From NCBI GenBank assembly GCA_013698055.1, contig JACCVS010000410.1, forward strand, positions 1-14,320: a stretch of DNA of 14,320 bases, read 5' to 3'. Source of the stretch: Acidobacteriota bacterium (lineage in GTDB: Bacteria > Acidobacteriota > Blastocatellia > Pyrinomonadales > Pyrinomonadaceae). Both the position numbers and the translations under genes were made by a program. Each line of letters begins with the position of its first letter. Positions within the stretch are counted from its first letter, which is position 1. Below, piece by piece: positions 4,665 to 12,396 of the stretch. A model generated the notes under the pieces. The model saw nothing but the letters and a program-made list of their open reading frames with translations. It did no database searches and was not told where the DNA came from.

Positions 4665-7406
4665 CTAATTGTTTCTTGCTGCGTAGTGGGCAGCAATCGT
4701 GCTGGCACTAAGAGCCGTGTTGTAGATGGCGACTTCGTCGATCACGCCTTTGAAGTAACCCCCGCCCGAACCGATATATAGACCGCCGGTTGAGTTCACG
4801 ACCGTCCGGTTGGTAACTGTGCCGGTCACGTCCACGCCGTCAAGGTAAATTTTGACGGTCGCCCCATTCTTTGTCACCGCCACATGGTGAAAGCTCGTAG
4901 TGTCGCTGATGCCGGTTGTGGAGGTGGCAATCGGCCCGACGCTAGGCTTGTAGAGGACAATCTTGTTGGCGCCATCCAGATACAAAAAGTAGGAGCCGAA
5001 CTTGTTGACGATTGTGTTGGACCTGCCCAGTAGCGACGGTTTTATCCACGCTTCCGCAGTGAAGATGTCTCCAGTATCGAGCGAGGCGCTGTCGGCTGCC
5101 ACCACATGGTCGTTCGTGCCGTCGAAAGTTGCGGCCGTGTTGCCCGGCACCGCGCCCGCTGCCCCAAGGACAACCCCATTGGTATAAGTGCCGGGGTTGA
5201 CTCCTTTCTGATCGGCTGCCGTCGTGCCTGACGCCTCGCCCAGCCGCCAGTATGCGACTGGATTGGAATTGAGCACAGACTGGACATAGGTTGTCCCGCC
5301 CGAGGGCGAGGTCGTAAAGCTCTGATTCAAGCCGTTAGTAGTGCCGGTCGGGTTCGACGCCACTAAGCGAAAATGGTAGAGCGTGCTGGCAGCGAGGCCG
5401 CTAATATTAACGGGTACGGAGACGGCTGCGGTCCCGGAACCGGCGCTCAGGCTAGCAGTATTCGTCCCGTAGCCTGTGGTCGTGCCGTACTGGTAATAAT
5501 AGGTAGTGGCCGCGCCGTTCGGGTTGACGGTGCCGTTGAGCGTGGCGGCGCTTGCAGTGATTGCGGTCGCAGGGTTCGTGACAACCGTCGGAGCAGTCCC
5601 GGATGCGGAGGTCGTAAAGCTCTGATCCAAGCCGTTCGTTGTGCCTGTCGCGTTCGTGGCAACCAATCGGAAATGATAAAGTGTGCTGGGAGCGAGACCA
5701 CTGATATTCGCGCTCTCGGCGACGGCCGTACTTCCTGAACCGGCGGACGTGGATGTGGTGTTTGTTCCGTAGCTAGTGGTTGTGCCGTACTGGAAATAGT
5801 AGGTGGTGGCTTGGCCGTTCGGGTTGACCGTGCCGTTGAGCGTTGCACCGGTCGAACTGATTCCGGATGCAGCCATCGTGGTGACCGCAGGAACTGAACC
5901 GCCAGAAACTGCCAGCCGGAACTTCTGCATAGTAATCGATTGATTGACGCCGCTGCTTTGCCAACAGCCCTTGCCATTAGGAGGAGCAGTAACGGGATCA
6001 GGAGTGCCGGTGTAGCTTCTACCTCCCCAACCGACCTCATAACCGGCGTAGGGATCGTCACAGCCCACGTGACCGAACACGTAGATGTCGCCGTTTGTAG
6101 AATCCTGAATGGAGCGCGGATAATAGTCGGTCTTCCCACCGGTGAACCCACTCAGCGTAGTCCAACTGCTGCCATCAGACGTATAGGCAACTCTATCTGT
6201 GGCAAATTCGATGATTACACCCTCCTGGGTCGTCAACAGTTCTGGATGTCCCGAGTGCTGTAAGTTGCCTGGGTTCCCTAGTGTCGCCTGATCCAAAACC
6301 CAGCAACCGATCGTCCCGTTGGTCGGAGAGGGACAATTAACACCCGTTTCCGCTCGGAGTCTCGCCTGCCTGCGAACGGTTGCGCCACTAACCGTAGTCC
6401 GGAAGAGGGCCAGCAGATCCCCACTACCATCAGCAATTTGAGCTGCATCCCATTCGTTGGGAATCAGGGTAGTGGACGATACGTAAGGCATCCCAATCGA
6501 CCAGTTGCCCGCTTCAACATCCGCAGCCGAAGCAGCCACTAAAAGCAGATTGCGGATGCCAGTACCACTCAAGTCAGTCGCACTGGCAGCGCAGGCACCG
6601 CTTGTGCCGCCGCTGGCATACCTCCATGCTTGCCCCATCGCAATATAACGACCGGTGCTATCGTTGAGTGCCCTGATCCGGCTGATCTGGTACTTGCAGA
6701 TCGAAGGGTCAGCCGAGGTCGTTACCACCTGTCCTGGCGCATCGAGTGCTGGCCATGAGGTAGGATAGACTCCCCCGCTCGGAATGAGAGCCTGCAACAA
6801 AGCTGTTTGAGGAGTCGTTGTTTGCCATCTCAGATCATCCCCGTTGACACGGCGGATCAACGTTCCGTCCGGCAGTGCGATTGTTGCCTGTGGCGTGTAG
6901 GCCGCAGTAGTTAAACCCTGGAACGGATCAGTTCGCCAGGTGGTCCAGTTGATTCCCCCATCGATAGACTTTCGGTAGACGATTTCAGTGCATTTTTGAG
7001 TGGCTGAAGGAAGGGATGGAGAGGGCGGGCAACCGCCATTCAGACCGTACCAGTCATAGCCTTTTTCCCATGGCGTATATCCGGGGGTGCCGTTCTCGGT
7101 CACACCGAACAAGTGCAAATAGGTCTCAGGCATGAAAGTCCTTCCCTGAGATGGGCTCGCAGGGCCGGTAGCAATAACGAATGCCGTCATCAGGCTGCCA
7201 TCCGGCATAAACCAAGTGCCTGTCCACTCGCTAAACCGGCAATTGGACACTCCATCTCCGCATACTACCGTGGGCGCAGTAAAAATCGTGGTTTTCGTAT
7301 AGCTGGTGGCACTAACAGTCTGTGCCGAAGCCTCAGACCATGACATTACAAGCAGCAGGGCTAGGAATGCGAACGCACCGTAACGTCTTGAGAGTAGCAT
7401 GTTCAT
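4665..7406 (-). CDS. Secreted multidomain protein: Asp-box/BNR region, two Fn3-like modules, LamG-like C-terminus
   Basis: A 913-aa exported protein. A Sec signal peptide is clear (basic MNMLLSRRYG, hydrophobic core to about 22, likely cleavage after ASA near 28). Residues 30-500 look like a sialidase-type beta-propeller, with Asp-boxes SIDGGINW (147-154) and YTSDGSSW (408-415) and many scattered Cys. Fn3-like modules follow at about 507-600 and 607-700, then a concanavalin/LamG-like domain (about 706-913; VAYWRLGE, FTAEAWIKP, HHVAVTKNG, GVIDEVAIYNTALS). These C-terminal domains usually bind carbohydrate or surfaces. Whether the N-terminal part is a glycosidase or only a binding propeller is unclear; a FRIP motif is not obvious. 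The start is well supported by AAAGGAG (7413-7419) six bases upstream. No LPXTG, PEP-CTERM or PorSS tail was seen. It seems to be a single-gene unit. Confidence 0.88.
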   Translation of the reverse strand: MNMLLSRRYGAFAFLALLLVMSWSEASAQTVSATSYTKTTIFTAPTVVCGDGVSNCRFSEWTGTWFMPDGSLMTAFVIATGPASPSQGRTFMPETYLHLFGVTENGTPGYTPWEKGYDWYGLNGGCPPSPSLPSATQKCTEIVYRKSIDGGINWTTWRTDPFQGLTTAAYTPQATIALPDGTLIRRVNGDDLRWQTTTPQTALLQALIPSGGVYPTSWPALDAPGQVVTTSADPSICKYQISRIRALNDSTGRYIAMGQAWRYASGGTSGACAASATDLSGTGIRNLLLVAASAADVEAGNWSIGMPYVSSTTLIPNEWDAAQIADGSGDLLALFRTTVSGATVRRQARLRAETGVNCPSPTNGTIGCWVLDQATLGNPGNLQHSGHPELLTTQEGVIIEFATDRVAYTSDGSSWTTLSGFTGGKTDYYPRSIQDSTNGDIYVFGHVGCDDPYAGYEVGWGGRSYTGTPDPVTAPPNGKGCWQSSGVNQSITMQKFRLAVSGGSVPAVTTMAASGISSTGATLNGTVNPNGQATTYYFQYGTTTSYGTNTTSTSAGSGSTAVAESANISGLAPSTLYHFRLVATNATGTTNGLDQSFTTSASGTAPTVVTNPATAITASAATLNGTVNPNGAATTYYYQYGTTTGYGTNTASLSAGSGTAAVSVPVNISGLAASTLYHFRLVASNPTGTTNGLNQSFTTSPSGGTTYVQSVLNSNPVAYWRLGEASGTTAADQKGVNPGTYTNGVVLGAAGAVPGNTAATFDGTNDHVVAADSASLDTGDIFTAEAWIKPSLLGRSNTIVNKFGSYFLYLDGANKIVLYKPSVGPIATSTTGISDTTSFHHVAVTKNGATVKIYLDGVDVTGTVTNRTVVNSTGGLYIGSGGGYFKGVIDEVAIYNTALSASTIAAHYAARNN
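5307..5906 (-). repeat. 300-nt tandem direct repeat encoding the two Fn3-like modules
   Basis: Two consecutive 300-nt (100-codon) units, 5607-5906 and 5307-5606, in exact register. Counted by eye over residues 520-600 versus 620-700, 65 of 81 residues are identical. DNA identity is also high, for example around 5311 and 5611. This is a duplicated protein module, not a mobile element. Confidence 0.85.
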
Positions 7407-7428
7407 TTCTTGCTCCTTTGTAGAAAAG

Positions 7429-7468
7429 ATTATAGAGAGTTCTCATGAGCCATCATGAGGAACTCTCT
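7429..7468 (-). promoter_or_regulatory. Inverted repeat overlapping a TATAAT box upstream of the secreted-protein gene
   Basis: AGAGAGTTCTCATGA (7434-7448) and TCATGAGGAACTCTCT (7453-7468) pair with one bulged G around a four-base loop. On the minus strand a consensus TATAAT occupies 7434-7429, just at the foot of the dyad and about 23 bases before the ATG. No good -35 box is seen 17 bases further up. It could be a promoter covered by an operator, or the terminator of the upstream ligase gene, since a moderately U-rich stretch follows. Both readings are inference. Confidence 0.45.
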
Positions 7469-7664
7469 CCAGTGGATCAAACAATACTCAGCCTCGTTTC
7501 TAACCATCCATGTATTCTTATCGGGGAGCGATGGGTAATCTGATCTTTTCATCTCCCAGCATTTCTAAAATCGACAGCACAACGGAATGAGGCAGTTGAT
7601 CGGCAACTCCGTAGCAGGAGCTTGGATAAGGTGCAGGCTCTGTAAGCATGAATAATCGCCCACC

Positions 7665-9338
7665 TCACTGCTCCTCTTTTGACGATTGTTCTCGGAGCAC
7701 ATATTTCTGCATTTTGCCAGTCGCAGTTTTCGGAAGTTCCTGTAGGAATGTAATTCCCTGGGGGGCTTTAAAGTGTGCCAGACGGGCGCGGGCGAATTGT
7801 TGTAGCTCGTCTTCCGTAGCCGTTGTTCCTGCTTTTAGTACGGCGAAGGCGTGCGGTGCCTCGCCCCAGTACTCATGGGGCAGTCCAACAACAGCAACCT
7901 CCTGTACAGCCGGGTGCCGCAGTAGCACCCCTTCAACCTCGACCGAGGAGATATTTTCACCGCCGCAGATGATGACGTCCTTCATGCGGTCCCTGATCTC
8001 GGCGTACCCATCGGGATGAACCACCGCCATGTCTCCAGTGTGAAACCACCCGCCGCGTAACACTTCGGCTGTCACCTCAGGGTCACGGAAGTAACCCAGC
8101 ATTACGGTGTTACCGCGAACGATGATTTCACCGAGCGTTACCCCATTATGAGGGACTTCGCATCCTTCTTCATCGACAACCAGCAATTCACCCGAAGTGA
8201 CCAACTCGACACCTTGCCGCGCCTTAATCAATGCCCGCTCCTCAAGAGAAAGCTGCTCATCCTCCGGGCGCGGTTCGCAGACAGTGATGAAGGGTGAAGT
8301 TTCCGTCAGTCCGTAGACGTGTGTAACCACCCATCCCAGTTCGCCCTCGATGCGCTCAATGGTTGCCGCTGCAGGAGGCGCTCCCGCAGTCAAGACACGT
8401 ATCCCACGGTGTGCCTCATGGTTCAGCTTGGTCGAAGCGTTGGCGATACCAATCAGAACCGTTGGAGCCGCGCAGAGCATGCTGACCTTCTCCTGCCTGA
8501 TCTTCTCGAAGACGACAGCGGGCTCAACTTTCCTCAGACAGATGTGAGTCGCACCCACCGCCGTGACCGTCCACACGAATGTCCAGCCGTTTGCATGGAA
8601 CATCGGCAGTGTCCAGAGGTAACGATCCGCTTGAGTCATAGGGTGGTGAATAAGGGTGCCTACCACATTTGTGTAAGCATTTCGGTGCGTGATCATCACG
8701 CCCTTCGGCCGGGAGGTAGTGCCGCTTGTGTAGTTGATCGTCAGCAAATCGGATTCAGAGATAGTGGGCCGGGTAAAGTCCTTTGAAGCTTGAGCCAAGA
8801 TCGTTTCGTAATCTAACCACCCCGGCCCACCTCCTTCAATCGCAACGAACGCCTCAACATTCGGCAACTGGGAGCGGATACTGTCGACTAACTCTAAATA
8901 GTCGGAGCTGGCACAGACAACTCGAGCGCCGCTATGATTTATGAGGTACGCGAAATCCTCAGCCGTTAATCGATAATTGATCGGCACAAGGACTGCTCCG
9001 ATCTGAGGAACTGCGTAGAATGATTCCAACTGGACATGAGAGTTAGGGGCAATGTAAGCGATTCGGTCGCCTTGCCTGACCCCAAGTTTCTGGAGGGTCG
9101 ACGACCAGCGTGCGCAACGCTCGAAGAATTGGCTATATGTGAGGCGCAAGGGGCCGTCTACAACGGCCTCCCGCTCAGAATAGAGTCTATGGGCACGGCG
9201 AGCGAATTCTAGTGGTGTAAATGGAATTTCCACTCCATTTTTCCTTATCAGCGCTGGTCTCTTAAAGCGTGTTGGAAGATCTAATGCCGATGTTAAGTAA
9301 AGGTGATGTTCTGTGTTATTTCGCCTTCCGGCCCACAT
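7665..9338 (-). CDS. AMP-forming acyl-CoA synthetase, AlkK/DmdB-like
   Basis: A class I adenylate-forming acyl-CoA ligase of up to 557 aa. It has the P-loop NYTSGTTSRPKGVM (202-215), LPMFHANGW (244-252, typical of AlkK medium-chain and DmdB/MMPA-CoA ligases), YGLTETSP (342-349), HTGDMAV (Asp437), DRMKDVIICGGENIS (450-464) and the lysine motif TATGKMQKY (Lys542). All core motifs are present. The start is uncertain. The ATG at 9338 has only a weak ribosome site. A GTG at 9231-9233 has AAGGA about eight bases upstream and begins VEIPFTPLEF, which is where family members normally start; that gives 522 aa and I favour it. It diverges from the sugar-kinase operon. The substrate may be a medium-chain or short branched acid. 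Sequence around the P-loop differs clearly from the other ligase in the window, so the two are not recent duplicates. Confidence 0.92.
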   Translation of the reverse strand: MWAGRRNNTEHHLYLTSALDLPTRFKRPALIRKNGVEIPFTPLEFARRAHRLYSEREAVVDGPLRLTYSQFFERCARWSSTLQKLGVRQGDRIAYIAPNSHVQLESFYAVPQIGAVLVPINYRLTAEDFAYLINHSGARVVCASSDYLELVDSIRSQLPNVEAFVAIEGGGPGWLDYETILAQASKDFTRPTISESDLLTINYTSGTTSRPKGVMITHRNAYTNVVGTLIHHPMTQADRYLWTLPMFHANGWTFVWTVTAVGATHICLRKVEPAVVFEKIRQEKVSMLCAAPTVLIGIANASTKLNHEAHRGIRVLTAGAPPAAATIERIEGELGWVVTHVYGLTETSPFITVCEPRPEDEQLSLEERALIKARQGVELVTSGELLVVDEEGCEVPHNGVTLGEIIVRGNTVMLGYFRDPEVTAEVLRGGWFHTGDMAVVHPDGYAEIRDRMKDVIICGGENISSVEVEGVLLRHPAVQEVAVVGLPHEYWGEAPHAFAVLKAGTTATEDELQQFARARLAHFKAPQGITFLQELPKTATGKMQKYVLREQSSKEEQ

Positions 9339-9339
9339 A

Positions 9340-9660
9340 CTTCACAAACAACGAAATTAGCACGGTCTCACATTCGGGTAATTGCTCCATTTTTCCAATA
9401 TCCGAATCTATCAAGTCTCTTATAGATGTTACGGAAGATGCTTTAGGGATACCGGAGAATAGCAAGGCTTCGGGCTACCCCGTCTTGAAAACCTTTTTAC
9501 TTGTTCTTTCAAAAATGATTGTATTATGAAATTTATTGAAAATAAAGAAAAATTTAGTCGAAATGTGATAGTTTATCCCTAAAATAATAACTACTTTTCA
9601 TATTAATGCAGAGGCAGAATTTAGTTGTTTTTCGGAGGTCAAGCCTTTAGAAAGGGTTAA
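9340..9660. promoter_or_regulatory. AT-rich divergent intergenic region
   Basis: About 320 bases between the divergent acyl-CoA ligase and sugar-kinase genes (430 if the ligase starts at 9233). The stretch 9510-9610 is strikingly AT-rich compared with its neighbours and contains TTGAAA (9536-9541), but I could not pair it convincingly with a -10 box. Promoters for both directions very probably lie here. No strong dyad, riboswitch or small gene was found. An 86-codon plus-strand frame at 9269-9529 has no recognisable protein features. Confidence 0.45.
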
Positions 9661-10611
9661 ATGAAGATGAGTATTTCGACCAATCCTGTGGCCGTTATTG
9701 GGGAACTGAACGTAGATTTAATTGCTACAGGCTTGATCACCCCGCCGGTCCTCGGCCAGGAAATTCTGGCTACGGACTTTCAGATGACACTCGGGAGTGC
9801 CTCTGCCATTTTTTCATGTGGTGTGGCGAAACTCGGGCACGATGTCACCTTTCTGAGTCGAGTTGGTCGGGACAATTTCGGTAAGTTTTGCCTTGATGCT
9901 TTGCGGGAAGCCGGCGTTTCAACCGCTAATGTGGTGGAAGATGAAGGCTTGAAAACCGGGATTACTATCTCACTAAGTACCTCGAACGATCGGGCTCTGG
10001 TGACTTTTCTGGGTGCCATCTCCCATCTTGGTATCAAGCATGTTCCGCTTGCCGCCCTTGAAGGACACAGCCATTTGCATCTAACCTCTTACTTTTTGCA
10101 AGACAGCTTGCGCTCGTCGTTCCCTCAAATCATGGGCGAGGCGAAGCGCAGAGGCCTAACCACATCATTCGATCCGAATGCGGACCCAACTTCAGAATGG
10201 AAAGAGGGCATCTGGGATGTCCTCGGCCAGACAGATGTGCTCTTTTTGAATGAGTCGGAAGCACTACAATTGACGCGCCGCGACGAGGTCAGCGATGCGC
10301 TGAAGCTCTTGGGTAACACGATACGATGTGTAGTTATAAAACTTGGACCACGGGGCGCGGTGGCGATCCGGGACAAAGAGGTCATGTTCATCTCGGGATT
10401 CAAGATAGAAACTGTTGATACGACGGGAGCGGGCGACTCCTTTGCTGCAGGTTTTATTCATGGCTTTCTTGAAGGACAGAACCTTAGAACCTGCCTGAAG
10501 TTCGGTAATGCCTGTGGGGCGCTCTCCACCCTTAAGGCCGGAGGCACAGCCAATCAGCCAACTCTTCAACAGTTGAATGATTTCATGAAGACCCATCACG
10601 ACAACGAATGA
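9661..10611 (+). CDS. PfkB-family carbohydrate kinase
   Basis: A 316-aa cytoplasmic sugar kinase of the ribokinase/PfkB family, which uses ATP to phosphorylate a sugar or sugar phosphate. The N-terminal part shows VIGELNVDLIATG (12-24) with substrate-binding Asp19. Next come a variant of the first PfkB signature (TLGSASAIFSCGVAKLG, 43-59) and GRDNFG (69-74). The C-terminal signature DTTGAGDSFAAGF (253-265) contains the anion hole GAGD and catalytic Asp259. Length is normal. AAAGGG (9651-9656) sits 4 bases from the first ATG and 10 from a second in-frame ATG at 9667; either may be used. The stop overlaps the aldolase start (ATGA, 10608-10611). By context it probably phosphorylates the sugar, or sugar phosphate, that the aldolase then splits. 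The exact substrate is unknown: ketohexose phosphates, a deoxy-ketose phosphate or a ketose are all possible. Confidence 0.92.
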   Translation: MKMSISTNPVAVIGELNVDLIATGLITPPVLGQEILATDFQMTLGSASAIFSCGVAKLGHDVTFLSRVGRDNFGKFCLDALREAGVSTANVVEDEGLKTGITISLSTSNDRALVTFLGAISHLGIKHVPLAALEGHSHLHLTSYFLQDSLRSSFPQIMGEAKRRGLTTSFDPNADPTSEWKEGIWDVLGQTDVLFLNESEALQLTRRDEVSDALKLLGNTIRCVVIKLGPRGAVAIRDKEVMFISGFKIETVDTTGAGDSFAAGFIHGFLEGQNLRTCLKFGNACGALSTLKAGGTANQPTLQQLNDFMKTHHDNE

Positions 10612-11522
10612 GAAAGGCTATCGAGATGCACGAGAGCTTTGATGCTCGACAAGGTTCAGACTCGGAACTTGTACCTAGCCGGAATATACTGGACGCGGTA
10701 AGGCTAGAGGGGCGCGCCGTTGCCGCGTTAAATTTTTACAACGCTGAGACATTACGTGCGCATATCAATGCGGCGAACTCCCTTCACGCATCCATTATTC
10801 TCCAGACGACAGAGGCGACTATCCGTTATCTGGGCATGCGCATGGCTATAGGGATGGCGCGTGCGGCGTCAGAGGAGATCGAGCAGCCGGTCGCACTGCA
10901 CCTTGATCATGGTGGACATTACGAGTTGGCCGCGCGCTGCATAGAAGCCGGATACACTTCTGTGATGATTGACGGATCGAAACTGTCTTTCGCGGAGAAT
11001 TGTTCGCTGACGCGCCGCGTCGTTGAGCTTGCGCACCCCGCAGGAGTTTCCGTCGAGGGTGAGTTGGGGCATGTCGCACATAACGACCAAGCAGGCGACA
11101 TCGCACGTTTTTACACTGATCCTAAGACGGCCCATCAATTCGTGAGTGAAACTGGAGTGGATGCCTTGGCCGTCGCCGTGGGCACGGCTCATGGCTTTTA
11201 TAAGGGTGAGGTGCGGATTGATTTTGAGCGGCTGAGCGAGATCAGAGATTCGGTCGGCACGACGGCGCTCGTGCTGCACGGGGGCTCTGGCATCAGTGAC
11301 GAACTTCTCGCACGGGCCATCGAGTGCGGCATCTCGAAGATCAACTTTGGAACCGAACTCAAGAATGCCTTTACCCGTGCTGTGAAAACCTCTCTCATGG
11401 CGAGCGATGAGATTGACCTGCGCAAGACTTTTCTGCCGGCTATTGAAGCGGTCAGCGAAGTTTCAGCCTCAAAGATTCGCATCTGTCAAAGAGAAACAGG
11501 GACGGCTTCCGCGCCACGCTAG
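10608..11522 (+). CDS. Class II ketose-bisphosphate aldolase
   Basis: A 304-aa zinc-dependent class II aldolase of the fructose/tagatose-bisphosphate family. It performs the reversible retro-aldol split of a ketose (bis)phosphate to DHAP plus an aldehyde. Key sites visible: HLDHGG (98-103, Asp100 acid/base and zinc His101), VEGELGHV (149-156), AVGTAHGFYKG (190-200, zinc His195), VLHGGSGIS (222-230, zinc His224) and KINFGTEL (244-251, phosphate-site Asn246). The loop after VEGELG reads HVAHND rather than the usual Gly-rich form, so substrate choice may differ from textbook FBA. The ATG overlaps the kinase stop, giving coupled translation. An in-frame ATG at 10626 with AAAGG upstream is an alternative start. 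Its pairing with a PfkB kinase and LutABC argues for a catabolic sugar route rather than glycolytic FBA. Confidence 0.92.
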   Translation: MRKAIEMHESFDARQGSDSELVPSRNILDAVRLEGRAVAALNFYNAETLRAHINAANSLHASIILQTTEATIRYLGMRMAIGMARAASEEIEQPVALHLDHGGHYELAARCIEAGYTSVMIDGSKLSFAENCSLTRRVVELAHPAGVSVEGELGHVAHNDQAGDIARFYTDPKTAHQFVSETGVDALAVAVGTAHGFYKGEVRIDFERLSEIRDSVGTTALVLHGGSGISDELLARAIECGISKINFGTELKNAFTRAVKTSLMASDEIDLRKTFLPAIEAVSEVSASKIRICQRETGTASAPR

Positions 11523-11603
11523 CTTTAAGTAAACATTCAGGAAGCAGCAAATTCATACTACTTGAGTTAAAAGCCCGTTCTGCGAATTCCTCTATCGTCA
11601 GTT

Positions 11604-12335
11604 ATGAAAGTTTCGCTTTTTATCACCTGTCTGGTTGACCAGTTTACTCCGCAAGTGGGCATCAGTATGACCCGAGTGTTGCACAAACTCGGCGTGGAAG
11701 TGGAGTTCCTTCAGGCGCAAACTTGTTGTGGGCAGCCCGGTTACAACAGTGGCTTCAAAACGGAGGCACGCAAGCTGGCCGAACGCTTCATAGATATCTT
11801 CGAACAGAGTCAATACATAGTGGCGCCCTCTGGTTCATGCACCGGCATGGTTAGAGTTTTCTACGCAGACCTTTTCAAAAACGATCGGGTTAATCGCGAT
11901 CGCGCCGAAGCTCTCGCATCCAAGACTTACGAGTTCACGGAGTTCTTGGTGAAAGTGCTTGGCGTCGAGGACGTCGGAGCAACATATGATGGCAGCGTTA
12001 CTCTTCATCAATCGTGCCACCTCCTGCGCGAGTTGAATGTAGAAAAAGAGCCGCGACTCTTACTTGAAGCTATCAAAGGCGCTCAGATAGTAGAATTAGA
12101 AAGCTCAGATGTATGTTGTGGGTTTGGAGGGCTTTTCTCCGTTAAGTATCCGCTTATCTCCGGCGGCATCTTGCAAGACAAGATTGATTGCATCAAGAAG
12201 TGCGGGGCCGAGACGGTCGTCGCCTGCGATGCCGGATGCTTGATGCATATTGCCGGCGGCTTGAGCCGACAACGTGTTCCTGTCAGAACCATGCACATTG
12301 CGGAATTGCTGGATTCACCTGCGATTAATAAATAA
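11604..12335 (+). CDS. lutA: L-lactate oxidation complex subunit LutA (CCG-domain Fe-S protein)
   Basis: A 243-aa cytoplasmic protein with two CCG (DUF162-era 'cysteine-rich') domains, as in LutA/LldE/YkgE. LutA works with LutB and LutC to oxidise L-lactate to pyruvate without a flavin Lld enzyme. The first repeat has Cys9, TCCGQPGYNSG (40-50) and Cys79. The second has HQSCHLLREL (135-144, Cys138), DVCCGFGGLFS (169-179) and CDAGC (208-212). The length matches the family (about 240 aa). The start has no clear Shine-Dalgarno, but the first residues MKVSLFITCLVDQF match the family start. It lies 81 bases after the aldolase stop on the same strand, with no hairpin between, so transcription probably continues from the sugar genes. 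CCG proteins also occur in GlpC/HdrB-type complexes, but the LutB and LutC neighbours settle this one. Confidence 0.94.
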   Translation: MKVSLFITCLVDQFTPQVGISMTRVLHKLGVEVEFLQAQTCCGQPGYNSGFKTEARKLAERFIDIFEQSQYIVAPSGSCTGMVRVFYADLFKNDRVNRDRAEALASKTYEFTEFLVKVLGVEDVGATYDGSVTLHQSCHLLRELNVEKEPRLLLEAIKGAQIVELESSDVCCGFGGLFSVKYPLISGGILQDKIDCIKKCGAETVVACDAGCLMHIAGGLSRQRVPVRTMHIAELLDSPAINK

Positions 12336-12396
12336 AGAGTGCGGCGTAAACCCTCTTCAAGATCAGCGGGGGATGAAAAAGCCGGAAAAGGTTTCA

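Noticed and set aside
4483..4665. 60-codon minus-strand frame between the secreted-protein and ligase genes
   Set aside because: It is mostly the translated hairpin (DRDRDG and similar from the palindrome) and overlaps both neighbours' ends; no independent support.
5447..6151. 234-codon minus-strand frame inside the secreted-protein gene
   Set aside because: It is a frame-shifted reading of the repeat region, rich in Arg, Pro and Ser with no recognisable motif; the main frame carries signal peptide, Fn3 and LamG domains.
7582..7612. Terminator after the second acyl-CoA ligase
   Set aside because: Only a 5-bp stem (AGTTG/CAACT) with an imperfect outer ACGG/CCGT and no adjacent U-run on the minus strand; too weak to call.
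8319..8786. 155-codon plus-strand frame opposite the second acyl-CoA ligase
   Set aside because: Antisense to the conserved core of the ligase; Cys/Arg/His-rich composition typical of a shadow frame.
9269..9529. 86-codon plus-strand frame in the divergent spacer
   Set aside because: No clear ribosome site, no recognisable motif, and it overlaps the possible ligase N-terminus. A real small gene cannot be fully excluded.
12274..12396. Extended N-terminus of LutB starting inside lutA
   Set aside because: The added residues read lutA codons in another frame and do not resemble LutB; a better start with AAAAGG lies at 12397.
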